Source: Bacteroidaceae bacterium
GTDB taxonomy: Bacteria > Bacteroidota > Bacteroidia > Bacteroidales > Muribaculaceae
Assembly: GCA_021768245.1 (NCBI GenBank)
Contig: JAETNO010000003.1
Coordinates: 1 to 64,000, forward strand
Reading direction: 5' to 3'
DNA length: 64,000 nt
Below, in pieces: positions 33,106-41,794 of this stretch (position 1 is the first letter of the stretch; each line of letters opens with the position of its first letter). A program made the translations under genes and the position numbers. A model generated the notes under the pieces. The model saw only the letters and a program-made list of their open reading frames with translations, did no database searches and was not told the origin of the DNA.

Positions 33106-34362
33106 ATGGAAGAAAAAGATAGGAAATGTTCGTGCCCGAGGGGTAAGCTCCATTGCTACAACTGGCTGGAGGATATCCCGGGTGGCATGACCGATTTTGA
33201 TATCGTGGAGGTGCAGTTCAAGAACACCCGCAAGGGTTTCTACCGCAATTCCACCAACCTCGACCTCGCTGCCGGCGACATGGTGGCCGTCGAGGCCACT
33301 CCGGGCCATGATATCGGGGTGGTGACGCTCACGGGCAAGCTCGTCGCTCTCCAGATGCGTCGCGCGGGTGTGAAGCCCGACGTGGAGATTCGCCGTGTGT
33401 TCCGCAAGGCGAAGCCTGCCGACATAGATAAGTATGAAGAGGCCAAGGCCCGTGAGAACGACACCATGATTCGTTCGCGTAAGATTGCCGAATCGCTCCA
33501 TCTCAATATGAAGATAGGCGATGTGGAGTATCAGGGCGATGGCAACAAGGCAATATTCTATTATATCGCCGACGAGCGTGTCGATTTCCGCCAGCTTATC
33601 AAGGTGCTTGCCGACACCTTTAAGGTGCGCATCGAGATGAAGCAGATTGGCGCCCGTCAGGAGGCCGGTCGTATCGGTGGCATAGGTTCGTGCGGGCGTC
33701 CGCTGTGTTGCGCGAGCTGGATGACAAATTTCGTGTCGGTCGGCACGAGCGCGGCTCGCTATCAGGACATATCTCTCAACCCGCAGAAACTTGCCGGACA
33801 GTGTGCGAAACTCAAATGCTGTCTTAACTTCGAGGTCGACACCTATGTGGAGAGCGCCAGACAGATGCCGGGCCGTGAAATCCGTCTTGAGACCGCAGAT
33901 GCTACATACTATCATTTCAAGACCGATATCTTCAAGAAGGAAATCACCTATTCCACCGACAAGCAGATTGCCGCCAATCTCGTTACGATTGATGCGGGAC
34001 GCGCTTTCGAGGTGATAGAGATGAACCGTAGGGGCGAGAAGCCTTTGCAGCTTCAGCGCGACGGACATGAGCCTGCCTCGCAGAAGGCTAAGCCCATTGA
34101 CCTCGCGTCGCAGGACGACCTCACCCGTTTCGACAAGGCCAAAAAGAAAAAACGCAAGAAGAACAAGCCGCAGCAGGGGCAGCCTAAGGACTCACAGCCT
34201 CAGGGTGGCCAACAGCCTGAAAGGGGCGACGGTGAGCAACCTCAGGCAAAACAGCAGGGACAGCAGCCGGCAGGGCAGTCGCAGCCGCGTCCGAAGAATA
34301 AGAACCGTAAGCCACGCCCTAACAATCGCCCGAAGCCTTCGAATAGCGACGGGCAGGAGTAA
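33106..34362 (+). CDS. RicT/YaaT-like PSP1 domain protein
   Basis: The PSP1 domain carries conserved cysteines, here CSCPRGKLHCYNW near the N-terminus and GSCGRPLCCASW plus CAKLKCCLNF in the core. In B. subtilis, RicT (YaaT) with RicA and RicF bind iron-sulfur clusters and stimulate RNase Y. Residues about 40-260 hold the PSP1 core (DMVAVEATPGHDIGVVTLTG). A Lys/Gln/Pro-rich tail of about 80 residues follows (KKKKRKKNKPQQGQPKDSQP). Its adjacency to rny supports the functional link. Its stop overlaps the gldH start by one base (TAATG). Confidence 0.88.
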   Translation: MEEKDRKCSCPRGKLHCYNWLEDIPGGMTDFDIVEVQFKNTRKGFYRNSTNLDLAAGDMVAVEATPGHDIGVVTLTGKLVALQMRRAGVKPDVEIRRVFRKAKPADIDKYEEAKARENDTMIRSRKIAESLHLNMKIGDVEYQGDGNKAIFYYIADERVDFRQLIKVLADTFKVRIEMKQIGARQEAGRIGGIGSCGRPLCCASWMTNFVSVGTSAARYQDISLNPQKLAGQCAKLKCCLNFEVDTYVESARQMPGREIRLETADATYYHFKTDIFKKEITYSTDKQIAANLVTIDAGRAFEVIEMNRRGEKPLQLQRDGHEPASQKAKPIDLASQDDLTRFDKAKKKKRKKNKPQQGQPKDSQPQGGQQPERGDGEQPQAKQQGQQPAGQSQPRPKNKNRKPRPNNRPKPSNSDGQE

Positions 34363-34832
34363 TGAGACACCTTATATATATAATAGCTGTGGCATGTGCG
34401 CTGCTTTTCACGGCCTGTGGCCTTGGAGAGCGCGACTATAGCCGGTGGGAGAGCCTTCCGCCGTCAGGATGGCTTTATACCGACACGGTTGTGTTGCTGC
34501 CTGTCGATACCTCGCTTACCGACAATGATTCCATTGTCGACGGAGCGGTAAAGGTGGCCCTGCGCCATAGCAACGATTACCCCTATTCCAATATATGGCT
34601 TGAGCTGACTTATAGCGGGGAGGGGCGAATGATGCGCGACACCATCAATCTGCGTCTCGCCGATGTCTATGGGCGTTGGCTCGGCAGCGGTTTCGGTGCC
34701 GGCTACCAGCAGGAGGTGACCGTCAGCCCTGAAACCCGCATCGACCTCACCCGTCCCGTGGCCCTTCGCCATATCATGAGGGTCGACACCCTGACAGGAA
34801 TCGAACAGGTCGGCATCCTCGTGGAGCAATAG
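34362..34832 (+). CDS. gldH: Gliding-motility-type lipoprotein GldH
   Basis: GldH is a Bacteroidota lipoprotein originally linked to gliding; in non-gliding species it is still conserved near ricT. The protein has a lipoprotein signal (MRHLIYIIAVACALLFTAC) with Cys19 as the acylation site, and a beta-rich domain (VKVALRHSNDYPYSNIWLEL) that matches the family core. 156 residues. It ends with hairpin 34845-34911. Confidence 0.85.
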   Translation: MRHLIYIIAVACALLFTACGLGERDYSRWESLPPSGWLYTDTVVLLPVDTSLTDNDSIVDGAVKVALRHSNDYPYSNIWLELTYSGEGRMMRDTINLRLADVYGRWLGSGFGAGYQQEVTVSPETRIDLTRPVALRHIMRVDTLTGIEQVGILVEQ

Positions 34833-34844
34833 CAGTAACTGTTT

Positions 34845-34911
34845 AAATCAGGCACACAATGTACAGAATGGACATAAATTATGTTCCTTATGTACATTGT
34901 GTGCCTGATTT
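34845..34911. terminator. Long hairpin between convergent genes (21-bp perfect arms)
   Basis: Arms at 34845-34865 and 34891-34911 are perfect reverse complements (AAATCAGGCACACAATGTAC...), with a 25-nt loop that itself contains GGACAT/ATGTTCC. The plus-strand side runs into TTTT. It lies between gldH (+) and the small membrane gene (-). A related hairpin lies at 37349-37389. Confidence 0.7.
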
Positions 34912-34918
34912 TGCTGTC

Positions 34919-35089
34919 TTATGCCTTCTTGTCCCGTAGCTGATAGGCGAAGAAGCCGATAAAGCAGATGAATCCGAGAGTCAGGAGGATAAAGGAGGTC
35001 AGGCTTAACAAGTCATGGATAAAGAGTGCGATTGCCGCAACGTAGATGCATGCCCATAGGGCTAAAAGAATTTTTAGGTATAGTTTCAT
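34919..35089 (-). CDS. Small two-helix membrane protein, 56 residues
   Basis: Frame MKLYLKILLALWACIYVAAI... ending LRDKKA, with ATG at 35087-35089 and TAA at 34919-34921. Two hydrophobic helices (about 5-25 and 30-48) separated by a short hydrophilic turn, with a basic C-terminus. No family recognised. The frame ends just after the terminator-like hairpin shared with gldH. Supported by a clean signal/anchor pattern, though a short ORF of this type could be noise. Confidence 0.5.
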   Translation of the reverse strand: MKLYLKILLALWACIYVAAIALFIHDLLSLTSFILLTLGFICFIGFFAYQLRDKKA

Positions 35090-35213
35090 GCGTGTGTATA
35101 TTTTATTCGGAAGTTGTTCATAATGACAGTCCGGGGGACGTGTGGGCGGCCTATATTTGCGATGAAGTTTTAACCAGTTTCTTAATGCAAGTATTTTTTA
35201 TCCCGGTTTGATT

Positions 35214-35618
35214 ATGAGAAAGATTAGAAAGATTATTGTCCATTGTACGGCCACGCCTGCGGGACGTAGTGTGACAGTGGCGGAAATTGATCGTTGGCAC
35301 CGTCAGAGGGGTTTCAACGGTATCGGTTATCATTATGTGGTCGGGCTTGACGGCTCGGTCAGCAAAGGGCGCGACGAAGCTCTTGTGGGAGCGCATTGCA
35401 AGGGTCATAATAGCGATAGTATAGGGGTGGCCTATGTCGGCGGAATGTCAGAAGACATGTCGCGTCCGCTTGACACCCGCACTCCCGGTCAGCGTCTTGC
35501 CCTCAGCCGGCTCATAGAGGAATTGAAAAGCCGCTATCCGGGGGCGACGGTCCATTCCCACAATGAGTTCGCCGCAAAAGCCTGCCCCTGCTTCGATGCT
35601 TTCAAGGAGTATAACTGA
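35214..35618 (+). CDS. N-acetylmuramoyl-L-alanine amidase (T7-lysozyme-like, amidase 2)
   Basis: Amidase_2 enzymes cut the lactyl-peptide bond in peptidoglycan using a zinc bound by His, His, Cys. Motifs: IVHCTATPAGRS (first His), GIGYHYVVGLDG, GAHCKGHNSDSIGVAYVGG, and SHNEFAAKACPCFDA (second His and Cys). No signal peptide. The small size (134 residues) and order of motifs match the phage T7 lysozyme form that is also frequent as a chromosomal gene in Bacteroidales. The upstream TTG at 35208 was not used since the ATG at 35214 gives a normal N-terminus. Isolated gene; convergent with ino1. Confidence 0.9.
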   Translation: MRKIRKIIVHCTATPAGRSVTVAEIDRWHRQRGFNGIGYHYVVGLDGSVSKGRDEALVGAHCKGHNSDSIGVAYVGGMSEDMSRPLDTRTPGQRLALSRLIEELKSRYPGATVHSHNEFAAKACPCFDAFKEYN

Positions 35619-35625
35619 AAAATAA

Positions 35626-35654
35626 GTCGGGCCCGTCATCGCGACGGACCCGAC
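35626..35654 (-). terminator. Bidirectional terminator between amidase and ino1
   Basis: GTCGGGCCCGTC (35626-35637) pairs with GACGGACCCGAC (35643-35654), one mismatch; on the minus strand it is followed by TTATTTTTC. Confidence 0.8.
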
Positions 35655-35705
35655 CTCATCACATTTTAATTGATTATGATCATTCTATTCTTTTTTGCAA
35701 TGAGA

Positions 35706-37049
35706 TTAGTCGATTTCCTCGTCTGCCTCATAGCCGCCCATTTCGCGGATTGCGTTCTTGAGCATGGTGTACTGCTGGAAGAGGTGGTTGACGGGAACTT
35801 CACCCTTGGTGTAGTCATGCATCGGGCTCTTGAGGAAGAAGCTCAGGAAGCGCTGGATGCCGTGACGGCCTGCGCGTGCGGCAAGGTCGCTGAGAAGCAC
35901 GAGGTCGAGGCAGAGGGGAGCTGCGAGGATGGAGTCGCGACAGAGGAAGTTGATCTTAATCTGCATGGGGTAGCCCATCCAGCCGAAGATATCGATGTTG
36001 TCCCAACCTTCCTTGCTGTCGTTGCGCGGGGGATAGTAGTTGATGCGCACCTTGTGGTAGTAGCCCTGATGTCCGCCTTCTTCTGCGCCGCCACAGTTGG
36101 CGTTGTAGAGGTCGGGCTGGTCTTCGGGAACGAGGATTGACTCAAGGGTGGAAAGTTTTGACACTTCTTTGGTGCGGAAGTTGGCGGGTTCGTCAAGCAC
36201 GAGGCCGTCACGGTTGCCAAGGATGTTGGTTGAGAACCAACCGTTGAGGCCGAGGCAGCGGGTGCCGATGATGGGGGCGAAACCTGACTTCACGAGGGTC
36301 TGGCCGGTCTTGAAGTCCTTGCCTGCGATAGGCATGCCGGTCTTTTCGCTGAGTTCCCACATTGCGGGGATGTCAACTGTGGTGTTGGGGGCGCCCATGA
36401 TGAAGGGAGCGCCTTCCTGAAGAGCTGCGTATGCATAGCACATGGAAGGAGCGATGTGTTCCTTGTCGTCAGCCTTCATTGCAGCCTCAAGAGCTTCGAG
36501 GGAGCCGTGAACCTGCTCGTCAACGGGAACATATACTTCTGTTGAAGCGGCCCAGAGGACTACTACGCGGTCAACGCCTTTTTCTTTCTTGAAATTGCGG
36601 ATGTCCTCGCGGAGCTGCTCAGCCATTTCCCAGCGGGTTTTGCCGGCCATGATGTTCTTTCCGTCGAGACGCTTTGCATAGTCGTGGTCGAAAGCGGCCT
36701 TCATGGGGACAATCTGCTCGAGTTCGTCCTTCACGGGTTCGATGTCCTTCGACTGGAGAACTTCGGCATAGACTGCACTTTCATAAGCGTTTGCGGGATA
36801 AACGTCCCATGCTCCGAACACGATGTCGTTGAGGTCGGCCATGGGGACGATGTCCTTGTAGTGAAGATATTTTTTATCGGCGCCTTTGCCAACACGGATT
36901 TTATCGTATTGAGTCATTGAGCCGACGGGTTTGGCAAGACCTTTGCGGGCCATCAGGACGCCGGTCATGAATGTTGAGCTAACGGCGCCAAGTCCTACTA
37001 CGAGTACGCCAAGTTTACCATTGGCGGGTTTTACAGTAGATTTAGTCAT
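35706..37049 (-). CDS. ino1: Inositol-3-phosphate synthase
   Basis: The enzyme isomerises glucose-6-phosphate to L-myo-inositol 1-phosphate with bound NAD. The dinucleotide motif VLVVGLGAVSSTFM is at about residues 14-27; the catalytic lysine region and NGWFSTNILGNRDGLVL, SIDVFGWMGYPMQIKINF-type blocks match the family (here NIDIFGWMGYPMQIKINFLCRDSILAAPL). 447 residues. In Bacteroides this step feeds inositol lipid and sphingolipid synthesis. Isolated transcription unit; a minus-strand -7 TACTTTTG lies at 37150-37157. Confidence 0.93.
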   Translation of the reverse strand: MTKSTVKPANGKLGVLVVGLGAVSSTFMTGVLMARKGLAKPVGSMTQYDKIRVGKGADKKYLHYKDIVPMADLNDIVFGAWDVYPANAYESAVYAEVLQSKDIEPVKDELEQIVPMKAAFDHDYAKRLDGKNIMAGKTRWEMAEQLREDIRNFKKEKGVDRVVVLWAASTEVYVPVDEQVHGSLEALEAAMKADDKEHIAPSMCYAYAALQEGAPFIMGAPNTTVDIPAMWELSEKTGMPIAGKDFKTGQTLVKSGFAPIIGTRCLGLNGWFSTNILGNRDGLVLDEPANFRTKEVSKLSTLESILVPEDQPDLYNANCGGAEEGGHQGYYHKVRINYYPPRNDSKEGWDNIDIFGWMGYPMQIKINFLCRDSILAAPLCLDLVLLSDLAARAGRHGIQRFLSFFLKSPMHDYTKGEVPVNHLFQQYTMLKNAIREMGGYEADEEID

Positions 37050-37149
37050 GATTTTAATTACTAACTGATAGTAGTTTTATTAAGGTTATATATTGTCTTT
37101 TCGCGTGGCTTATAATGTGGCAACATAGCAAACTCCACATTTGAGCCCT

Positions 37150-37157
37150 CAAAAGTA
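37150..37157 (-). promoter_or_regulatory. Probable -7 of ino1 (gap 37050-37411)
   Basis: TACTTTTG on the minus strand, 101 bp before the ATG; the -33 site is not clear. The rest of the 360-bp gap is AT-rich and holds only the hairpin at 37349-37389. Confidence 0.45.
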
Positions 37158-37348
37158 CAGCAATTTTTTCGATTGTGAAATAATAATTATTTAAAAAATC
37201 CCTCTTATTTGCTAATATTCTTTAAAATAGTGTGCAATAATGAAATTATAGTTAAATTATCAGGTGATTAGTTGTTGAAATGTTGCTGTATGTTAAGATG
37301 GCATTTGTGTCGAGAGAATTCCATTGATAATCGAAAACAGAGATACAA

Positions 37349-37389
37349 AATGTACATAATGGACATGAATTTTGTCCATTATGTACATT
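37349..37389 (-). terminator. Hairpin with 17-bp perfect arms downstream of korB
   Basis: Arms AATGTACATAATGGACA (37349-37365) and TGTCCATTATGTACATT (37373-37389) around a 7-nt loop. On the minus strand TTTTG follows. The core is shared with the hairpin at 34845-34911. Confidence 0.65.
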
Positions 37390-37411
37390 CTATGCCTATT
37401 GTTCAAGGTGG

Positions 37412-38425
37412 TTATTCGACTGTCCAGGTTTCGCCGGCGAGGACCATGTCGCGGAGCGAGCCGAAGTTCTTGCGCGAGCGTACTTCCGCAACCTGAGCCT
37501 CGATTTCCTCATTATAGACCGGAGAGTCTACATCGCGGATGACTCCGAGGGCGAGGGGGAGTTCGTGGCCGTCCATCATGGCGAGCTGCTGATGGAGGAA
37601 GTTGGTCGGCGTGTGCGCGTCGTGCACGAGGACATCGTCGATGGTCCATCCGTTTTCTCCGAGTTTCACGGCTTTCAGCAGGAAGCCGTCGCGGACGAGG
37701 CCCATCTCCTTGTCCTTGCCGAAGAGCATTTTCTCTCCATGCACGAGATGGATTGTGCGCTCGGGACGGTGCTCTTTATCGGTGATGTGGTTGTGGATGC
37801 CGTTGTTGAAGATTACACAGTTCTGGAGAACTTCCACCACGGATGTGCCTTTGTGGCGTGCGGCGGCGGTGAGCACCTCCTGAGAAATCTGAAGTTCGAC
37901 GTCGATACTGCGGGCAAAGAAATTGCCGCGTGCTCCGAACACGAGTTCTGCCGGGATAAACGGATCCTCGGTCGTCCCGTAGGGAGATGATTTCGACACG
38001 AAGCCTCTGTCGCTCGTTGGCGAGTACTGTCCCTTGGTCAGACCATAGATTTTATTGTTGAAGAGAATCATGTTGATGTCCACATTGCGGCGCACTGCAT
38101 GAATGAAATGGTTTCCGCCGATTGCAAGTCCGTCGCCGTCGCCCGAAATCTGCCATACGGTCATGTCGGGACGCGCTACTTTAAAGCCGGTGGCAATCGC
38201 GGCCGCACGGCCGTGGATTGTGTGGAAGCCGTAGGTGTTCATGTAGTAAGGCAGACGGGAGCTGCAGCCTATGCCTGAAATCACGGCTGTCATGTGGGGT
38301 GGCACCCCTATGGCCGCCATGGCTTTATGGAGTGAATTGAGGATAGCGTGGTCGCCGCATCCCGGACACCAGCGCACTGATTGACTGTTCTTATAGTTGG
38401 CGGGGGTATATTGTGTCTGTTCCAT
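37412..38425 (-). CDS. korB: 2-oxoacid:ferredoxin oxidoreductase, beta subunit
   Basis: Beta subunits bind thiamine pyrophosphate. CPGCGDHAILNSLHKAMA near the N-terminus carries the cysteine motif, and GDGDGLAIGGNHFIHAVRRN followed by LFNNKIYGLTKGQYSPTS is the TPP/Mg site. 337 residues. It pairs with the alpha-gamma subunit 2 bp upstream, forming the typical Bacteroidota 2-oxoglutarate:ferredoxin oxidoreductase, which runs the reductive or oxidative TCA step in anaerobes. Substrate preference (2-oxoglutarate versus other oxoacids) is inferred from order and length. Confidence 0.92.
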   Translation of the reverse strand: MEQTQYTPANYKNSQSVRWCPGCGDHAILNSLHKAMAAIGVPPHMTAVISGIGCSSRLPYYMNTYGFHTIHGRAAAIATGFKVARPDMTVWQISGDGDGLAIGGNHFIHAVRRNVDINMILFNNKIYGLTKGQYSPTSDRGFVSKSSPYGTTEDPFIPAELVFGARGNFFARSIDVELQISQEVLTAAARHKGTSVVEVLQNCVIFNNGIHNHITDKEHRPERTIHLVHGEKMLFGKDKEMGLVRDGFLLKAVKLGENGWTIDDVLVHDAHTPTNFLHQQLAMMDGHELPLALGVIRDVDSPVYNEEIEAQVAEVRSRKNFGSLRDMVLAGETWTVE

Positions 38426-38427
38426 GA

Positions 38428-40278
38428 TTATTTATCCTCCATGATTTTGTTTACTCCGTCCACGATTTCCCTTACGAGGAACGGCTGACCCTGAATCTTG
38501 TTGATGCGCTCGATATGGAGCGAGGGAATCTTTGCCTGGAGATAGTCGGCGAACATGCCGGTGTTGAGTTCGGCAACGATTACTCGTTTGTAGCGTCCGA
38601 GCACTTCAGCTGTGTTGGCCGGCAGCGGGTTGATATAGTTGAAATGAGCGAATGCGATCGGACGGCCTGCGGCGTTGAGTTCGGTGGCCGCAGTGCGCAG
38701 ATGACCGTATGTGCCTCCCCAGCCTACGAGGATTGTGTCGGCGCCTTTCGGGTCGAGCACTTCGAGCGATGGTATGTCGTTTGCGATGCGTGCGATTTTC
38801 TCCCGGCGGGCCATAACCATTTTTTCATGGTTGATGGGGTCGGTGGAGATTGCTCCGGTGTTATAGTCTTTCTCAAGTCCGCCTACACGGTGTGCTGCAC
38901 CCTCAGTGCCCGGGATTGCCCAGTAGCGTACCATGTCGTCCCCCTTGCGGCTGTAGGGTTGCCATGCCTCGTCAATCGTATTTGGCGAGAGGAGTGGCGG
39001 ATGGATTTCAGGAAGTTCAGAGGCTTCCGGTATGCGCCATGCACTCGAGCCGTTGCCTATGAAGGCATCGGTCAGGAGTATCACCGGAGTCATGTGCTCC
39101 ATGGCGATGCGTGCAGCCTCGAAAGCCATTGTGAAGCAGTCGGTGGGGGTGGAAGCGGCTACGACTGCAAGGGGCGACTCTCCGTTGCGTCCGTAGAGTG
39201 CCTGCATGAGGTCGGTCTGTTCTGTCTTGGTGGGAAGGCCGGTTGAGGGACCTCCGCGCTGCACGTCGACAATCACCAGCGGAAGTTCGGCTATCACAGC
39301 CAGGCCGATGCCTTCGCTCTTGAGTGCGAGGCCGGGGCCGGATGTGGAGGTGACTGCAAGGTCGCCGGCAAAGGACGCTCCGATTGCCGAGCAGACGCCT
39401 GCTATCTCGTCTTCCATCTGGCAGGCCTTGACGCCGAGGTCCTTGCGCTTGGCAAGTTCCTGAAGTATGTCGGTGGCGGGAGTGATGGGGTAGCTTCCGA
39501 GGAAAAGCGGACGTCCGCTCTTTTCCGAAGCTGCGATGAAGCCCCATGCGGTGGCGGTGTTGCCGTTGATGTCGGTGTATACGCCGGGCACTGCTTCCTC
39601 AGTCTCTATACGGTAGGTGCTGACTGATGCATGGATGTTGTTGCCATAGTTGTAGCCCGCTTCAATCACTTTGGCGTTGGCCTCGTAGATTGCGGGTTTC
39701 TTTGCGAATTTGCCTTTGAGCATGCGGAGTGCACCTTCGAGCGGACGGTCGAAGAGCCAGCACACGAGGCCGAGGGCGAATATATTGCGGCATTTGAGCA
39801 CGCTCTTGTTGTCGAGGCCTGAGTCAGCGAGTGCTGCCTTGGTCATAGAGGTGACGGGCACTTCTACCACCTGGGCCTTTATGTCGAGTTCCTTAAATGG
39901 GTCGAGGGTTTCGAAGAGAGCTTTTTTGAGGTCGGCTTCCTTAAAGGAGTCAATGTCGACAATGACTACTCCGCCGGGCTTGAGAAATTTGATGTTCTGT
40001 TTCAGTGCGGCAGGGTTCATTGCAATGAGCACGTCGCAGAGGTCGCCGGGGGTGTGGACGTCGACACCCACGCTTACCTGGAATCCTGACACTCCGCTCA
40101 GCGAGCCTTGAGGGGCACGGACTTCTGCCGGATAGTCGGGAAAGGTTGACACTTTGTTACCTAAACCCGCCGAAACATTAGTAAATATGTTTCCTGCAAG
40201 CTGCATGCCGTCGCCGGAGTCACCGGAAAAACGGACCACAACTTTGTCGAGGGTTTTGACATTGGCGTTGTCTAACAT
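38428..40278 (-). CDS. korA: 2-oxoacid:ferredoxin oxidoreductase, fused gamma-alpha subunit
   Basis: The N-terminal third (about 1-190) is the gamma domain (VVRFSGDSGDGMQLAGNIFT) and the rest is the alpha domain with the TPP-pyrimidine region (SYPITPATDILQELAKR and GPGLALKSEGIGLAVIAELP). At 616 residues this is the single-chain KorA common in Bacteroidota. It forms the enzyme with KorB. The two genes are separated by 2 bp on the minus strand. Confidence 0.93.
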   Translation of the reverse strand: MLDNANVKTLDKVVVRFSGDSGDGMQLAGNIFTNVSAGLGNKVSTFPDYPAEVRAPQGSLSGVSGFQVSVGVDVHTPGDLCDVLIAMNPAALKQNIKFLKPGGVVIVDIDSFKEADLKKALFETLDPFKELDIKAQVVEVPVTSMTKAALADSGLDNKSVLKCRNIFALGLVCWLFDRPLEGALRMLKGKFAKKPAIYEANAKVIEAGYNYGNNIHASVSTYRIETEEAVPGVYTDINGNTATAWGFIAASEKSGRPLFLGSYPITPATDILQELAKRKDLGVKACQMEDEIAGVCSAIGASFAGDLAVTSTSGPGLALKSEGIGLAVIAELPLVIVDVQRGGPSTGLPTKTEQTDLMQALYGRNGESPLAVVAASTPTDCFTMAFEAARIAMEHMTPVILLTDAFIGNGSSAWRIPEASELPEIHPPLLSPNTIDEAWQPYSRKGDDMVRYWAIPGTEGAAHRVGGLEKDYNTGAISTDPINHEKMVMARREKIARIANDIPSLEVLDPKGADTILVGWGGTYGHLRTAATELNAAGRPIAFAHFNYINPLPANTAEVLGRYKRVIVAELNTGMFADYLQAKIPSLHIERINKIQGQPFLVREIVDGVNKIMEDK

Positions 40279-40400
40279 AATGATTTGAGGTTTTGGATAC
40301 TATATTTGTTTTTCGTTTTATCGTGTTGCGCGGATGTAGAAAAATAGAGTTCCGTAAGGGCTACTGTATTTCTTGACATTCGCGTTTTCATGGTGTGCGG

Positions 40401-41792
40401 TTATTGTTTCTGATGGAATCCGAGAGCCATCGCCTTGGCCTTCCTGTGCTGTCCTGCCTCATAGGCGATTTCTCCGTTGACCATTGTAAGATTTGTCGCA
40501 TTTCCGACGCTCATTCCCTGGAGGGGGGTCCACCCGCAGAGGCTTTCGGTATCCTTGTCTTCAATCTTATGCGGCCTCGGGAGTTTCTCGATAAGCACGA
40601 GGTCTGCGTAATATCCTTGACGGATGAATCCGCGGCGGTCAATGCCGAAAAGCTCTGCCGGACGGTGGCACATCAACTCTACGATGCGCTCGGTTGAAAG
40701 CCCTTCGAGTTCAGGCTCCGTCTCGGAGAGTTCGAGCATGGCGCGGAGGGAGAACTGCACCATGGGCATCCCCGATGCCGCTGTCAGCGCGTCGCCCTCT
40801 TTTTGTGAGGGAAGGTGGGGGGCATGGTCAGTGGCGATGGTGTCGATTGTCCCGCCCGGAAGGAGCTCGCGGAGTAGCGCTATGCGGTCGCTTGCCTCCT
40901 TGATTGCGGGATTGCATTTTATGCGTGAACCGAGACGGTTGAAGTCGTTGCGGTCGAAGAGAAGATATTGCGGACATGTTTCCGCCGTGACCTTCACTCC
41001 TTCGGCTTTCGCCTCCTTTATCATCTGGAGTTCCTCGGCGGTGGATATGTGGCAGACGTGGAGCCGCGCTCCGCTTTCGCGTGCGAGACTGATGGCCCGG
41101 CGTGTGGCCTTGATGCACGCTTCCCTCGGGCGCACGTCAGGGTGACGTTCGACTGGAATTGATTCGCCGCACTCTTCGCTGAGTTTCTGGCGTGCGGCCA
41201 TTATTATTGCTTCGTCCTCGGCGTGGACTGCTATGAGTGCGGGCGACTTGCGGAATAGCTGCGACAGGGTGGAACTGTCGTCGACAAGCATGTTTCCTGT
41301 CGACGAACCGAGAAAGAGCTTGATTCCTGCAACGCGTGAATAGTCGGCGTCGAGCAGTTCGTCGAGATTGTCGTTGGTTGCACCGATAAAGAAGCCGTAG
41401 TTTGCCGATGAAACTTCCTGGGCGCGTTTGATTTTGTTTTCCAAAGCCTCACTGCTGACTGTGGCGGGCTTGGTGTTCGGCATATCTACAAACGAAGTCA
41501 CTCCGCCGGCAATCGCCGCGCGGCTTTCGGTTTCCATGTCTCCTTTTTCCGTCAATCCCGGGTCGCGGAAATGCACGTGGGTATCAATGACTCCGGGCAG
41601 GAGCATCATGCCATGGCAGTCTATCGTCCTGTCAGCCTCTGATATGAGCGCTGCGAGCGACCCCGCACCTGTGGCGGGAAGCGAATCCATCTCCCCTGTG
41701 TGGGCTATGAATGGACCGTCGGTCATTACATAGCCTTTGAACCGTCGGCCTTCGTTGACTATTTCAGCGTTATAAAGGAGTATTCCCGCCAT
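40401..41792 (-). CDS. pyrC: Dihydroorotase
   Basis: Dihydroorotase closes carbamoyl aspartate in pyrimidine synthesis. The zinc ligands HVH are at H72/H74 (DTHVHFRDPG), the carboxylated lysine is K158 (GIKLFLGSSTGN), and the C-terminal metal site is DHAPHL (IATDHAPHLPSQKEGD). 463 residues fits the class I / amidohydrolase form. The ATG is 3 bp from the upstream glycosyltransferase stop, so the two are co-transcribed. Confidence 0.93.
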   Translation of the reverse strand: MAGILLYNAEIVNEGRRFKGYVMTDGPFIAHTGEMDSLPATGAGSLAALISEADRTIDCHGMMLLPGVIDTHVHFRDPGLTEKGDMETESRAAIAGGVTSFVDMPNTKPATVSSEALENKIKRAQEVSSANYGFFIGATNDNLDELLDADYSRVAGIKLFLGSSTGNMLVDDSSTLSQLFRKSPALIAVHAEDEAIIMAARQKLSEECGESIPVERHPDVRPREACIKATRRAISLARESGARLHVCHISTAEELQMIKEAKAEGVKVTAETCPQYLLFDRNDFNRLGSRIKCNPAIKEASDRIALLRELLPGGTIDTIATDHAPHLPSQKEGDALTAASGMPMVQFSLRAMLELSETEPELEGLSTERIVELMCHRPAELFGIDRRGFIRQGYYADLVLIEKLPRPHKIEDKDTESLCGWTPLQGMSVGNATNLTMVNGEIAYEAGQHRKAKAMALGFHQKQ

Positions 41793-41794
41793 GA

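Noticed and set aside
33052..34068. 338-codon open frame on the minus strand opposite ricT
   Set aside because: Overlaps the real RicT gene, with low-complexity Leu/His/Ala runs and no domain.
35214..35618. Phage lysis gene
   Set aside because: The amidase stands alone among housekeeping genes and similar genes are common on Bacteroidales chromosomes.
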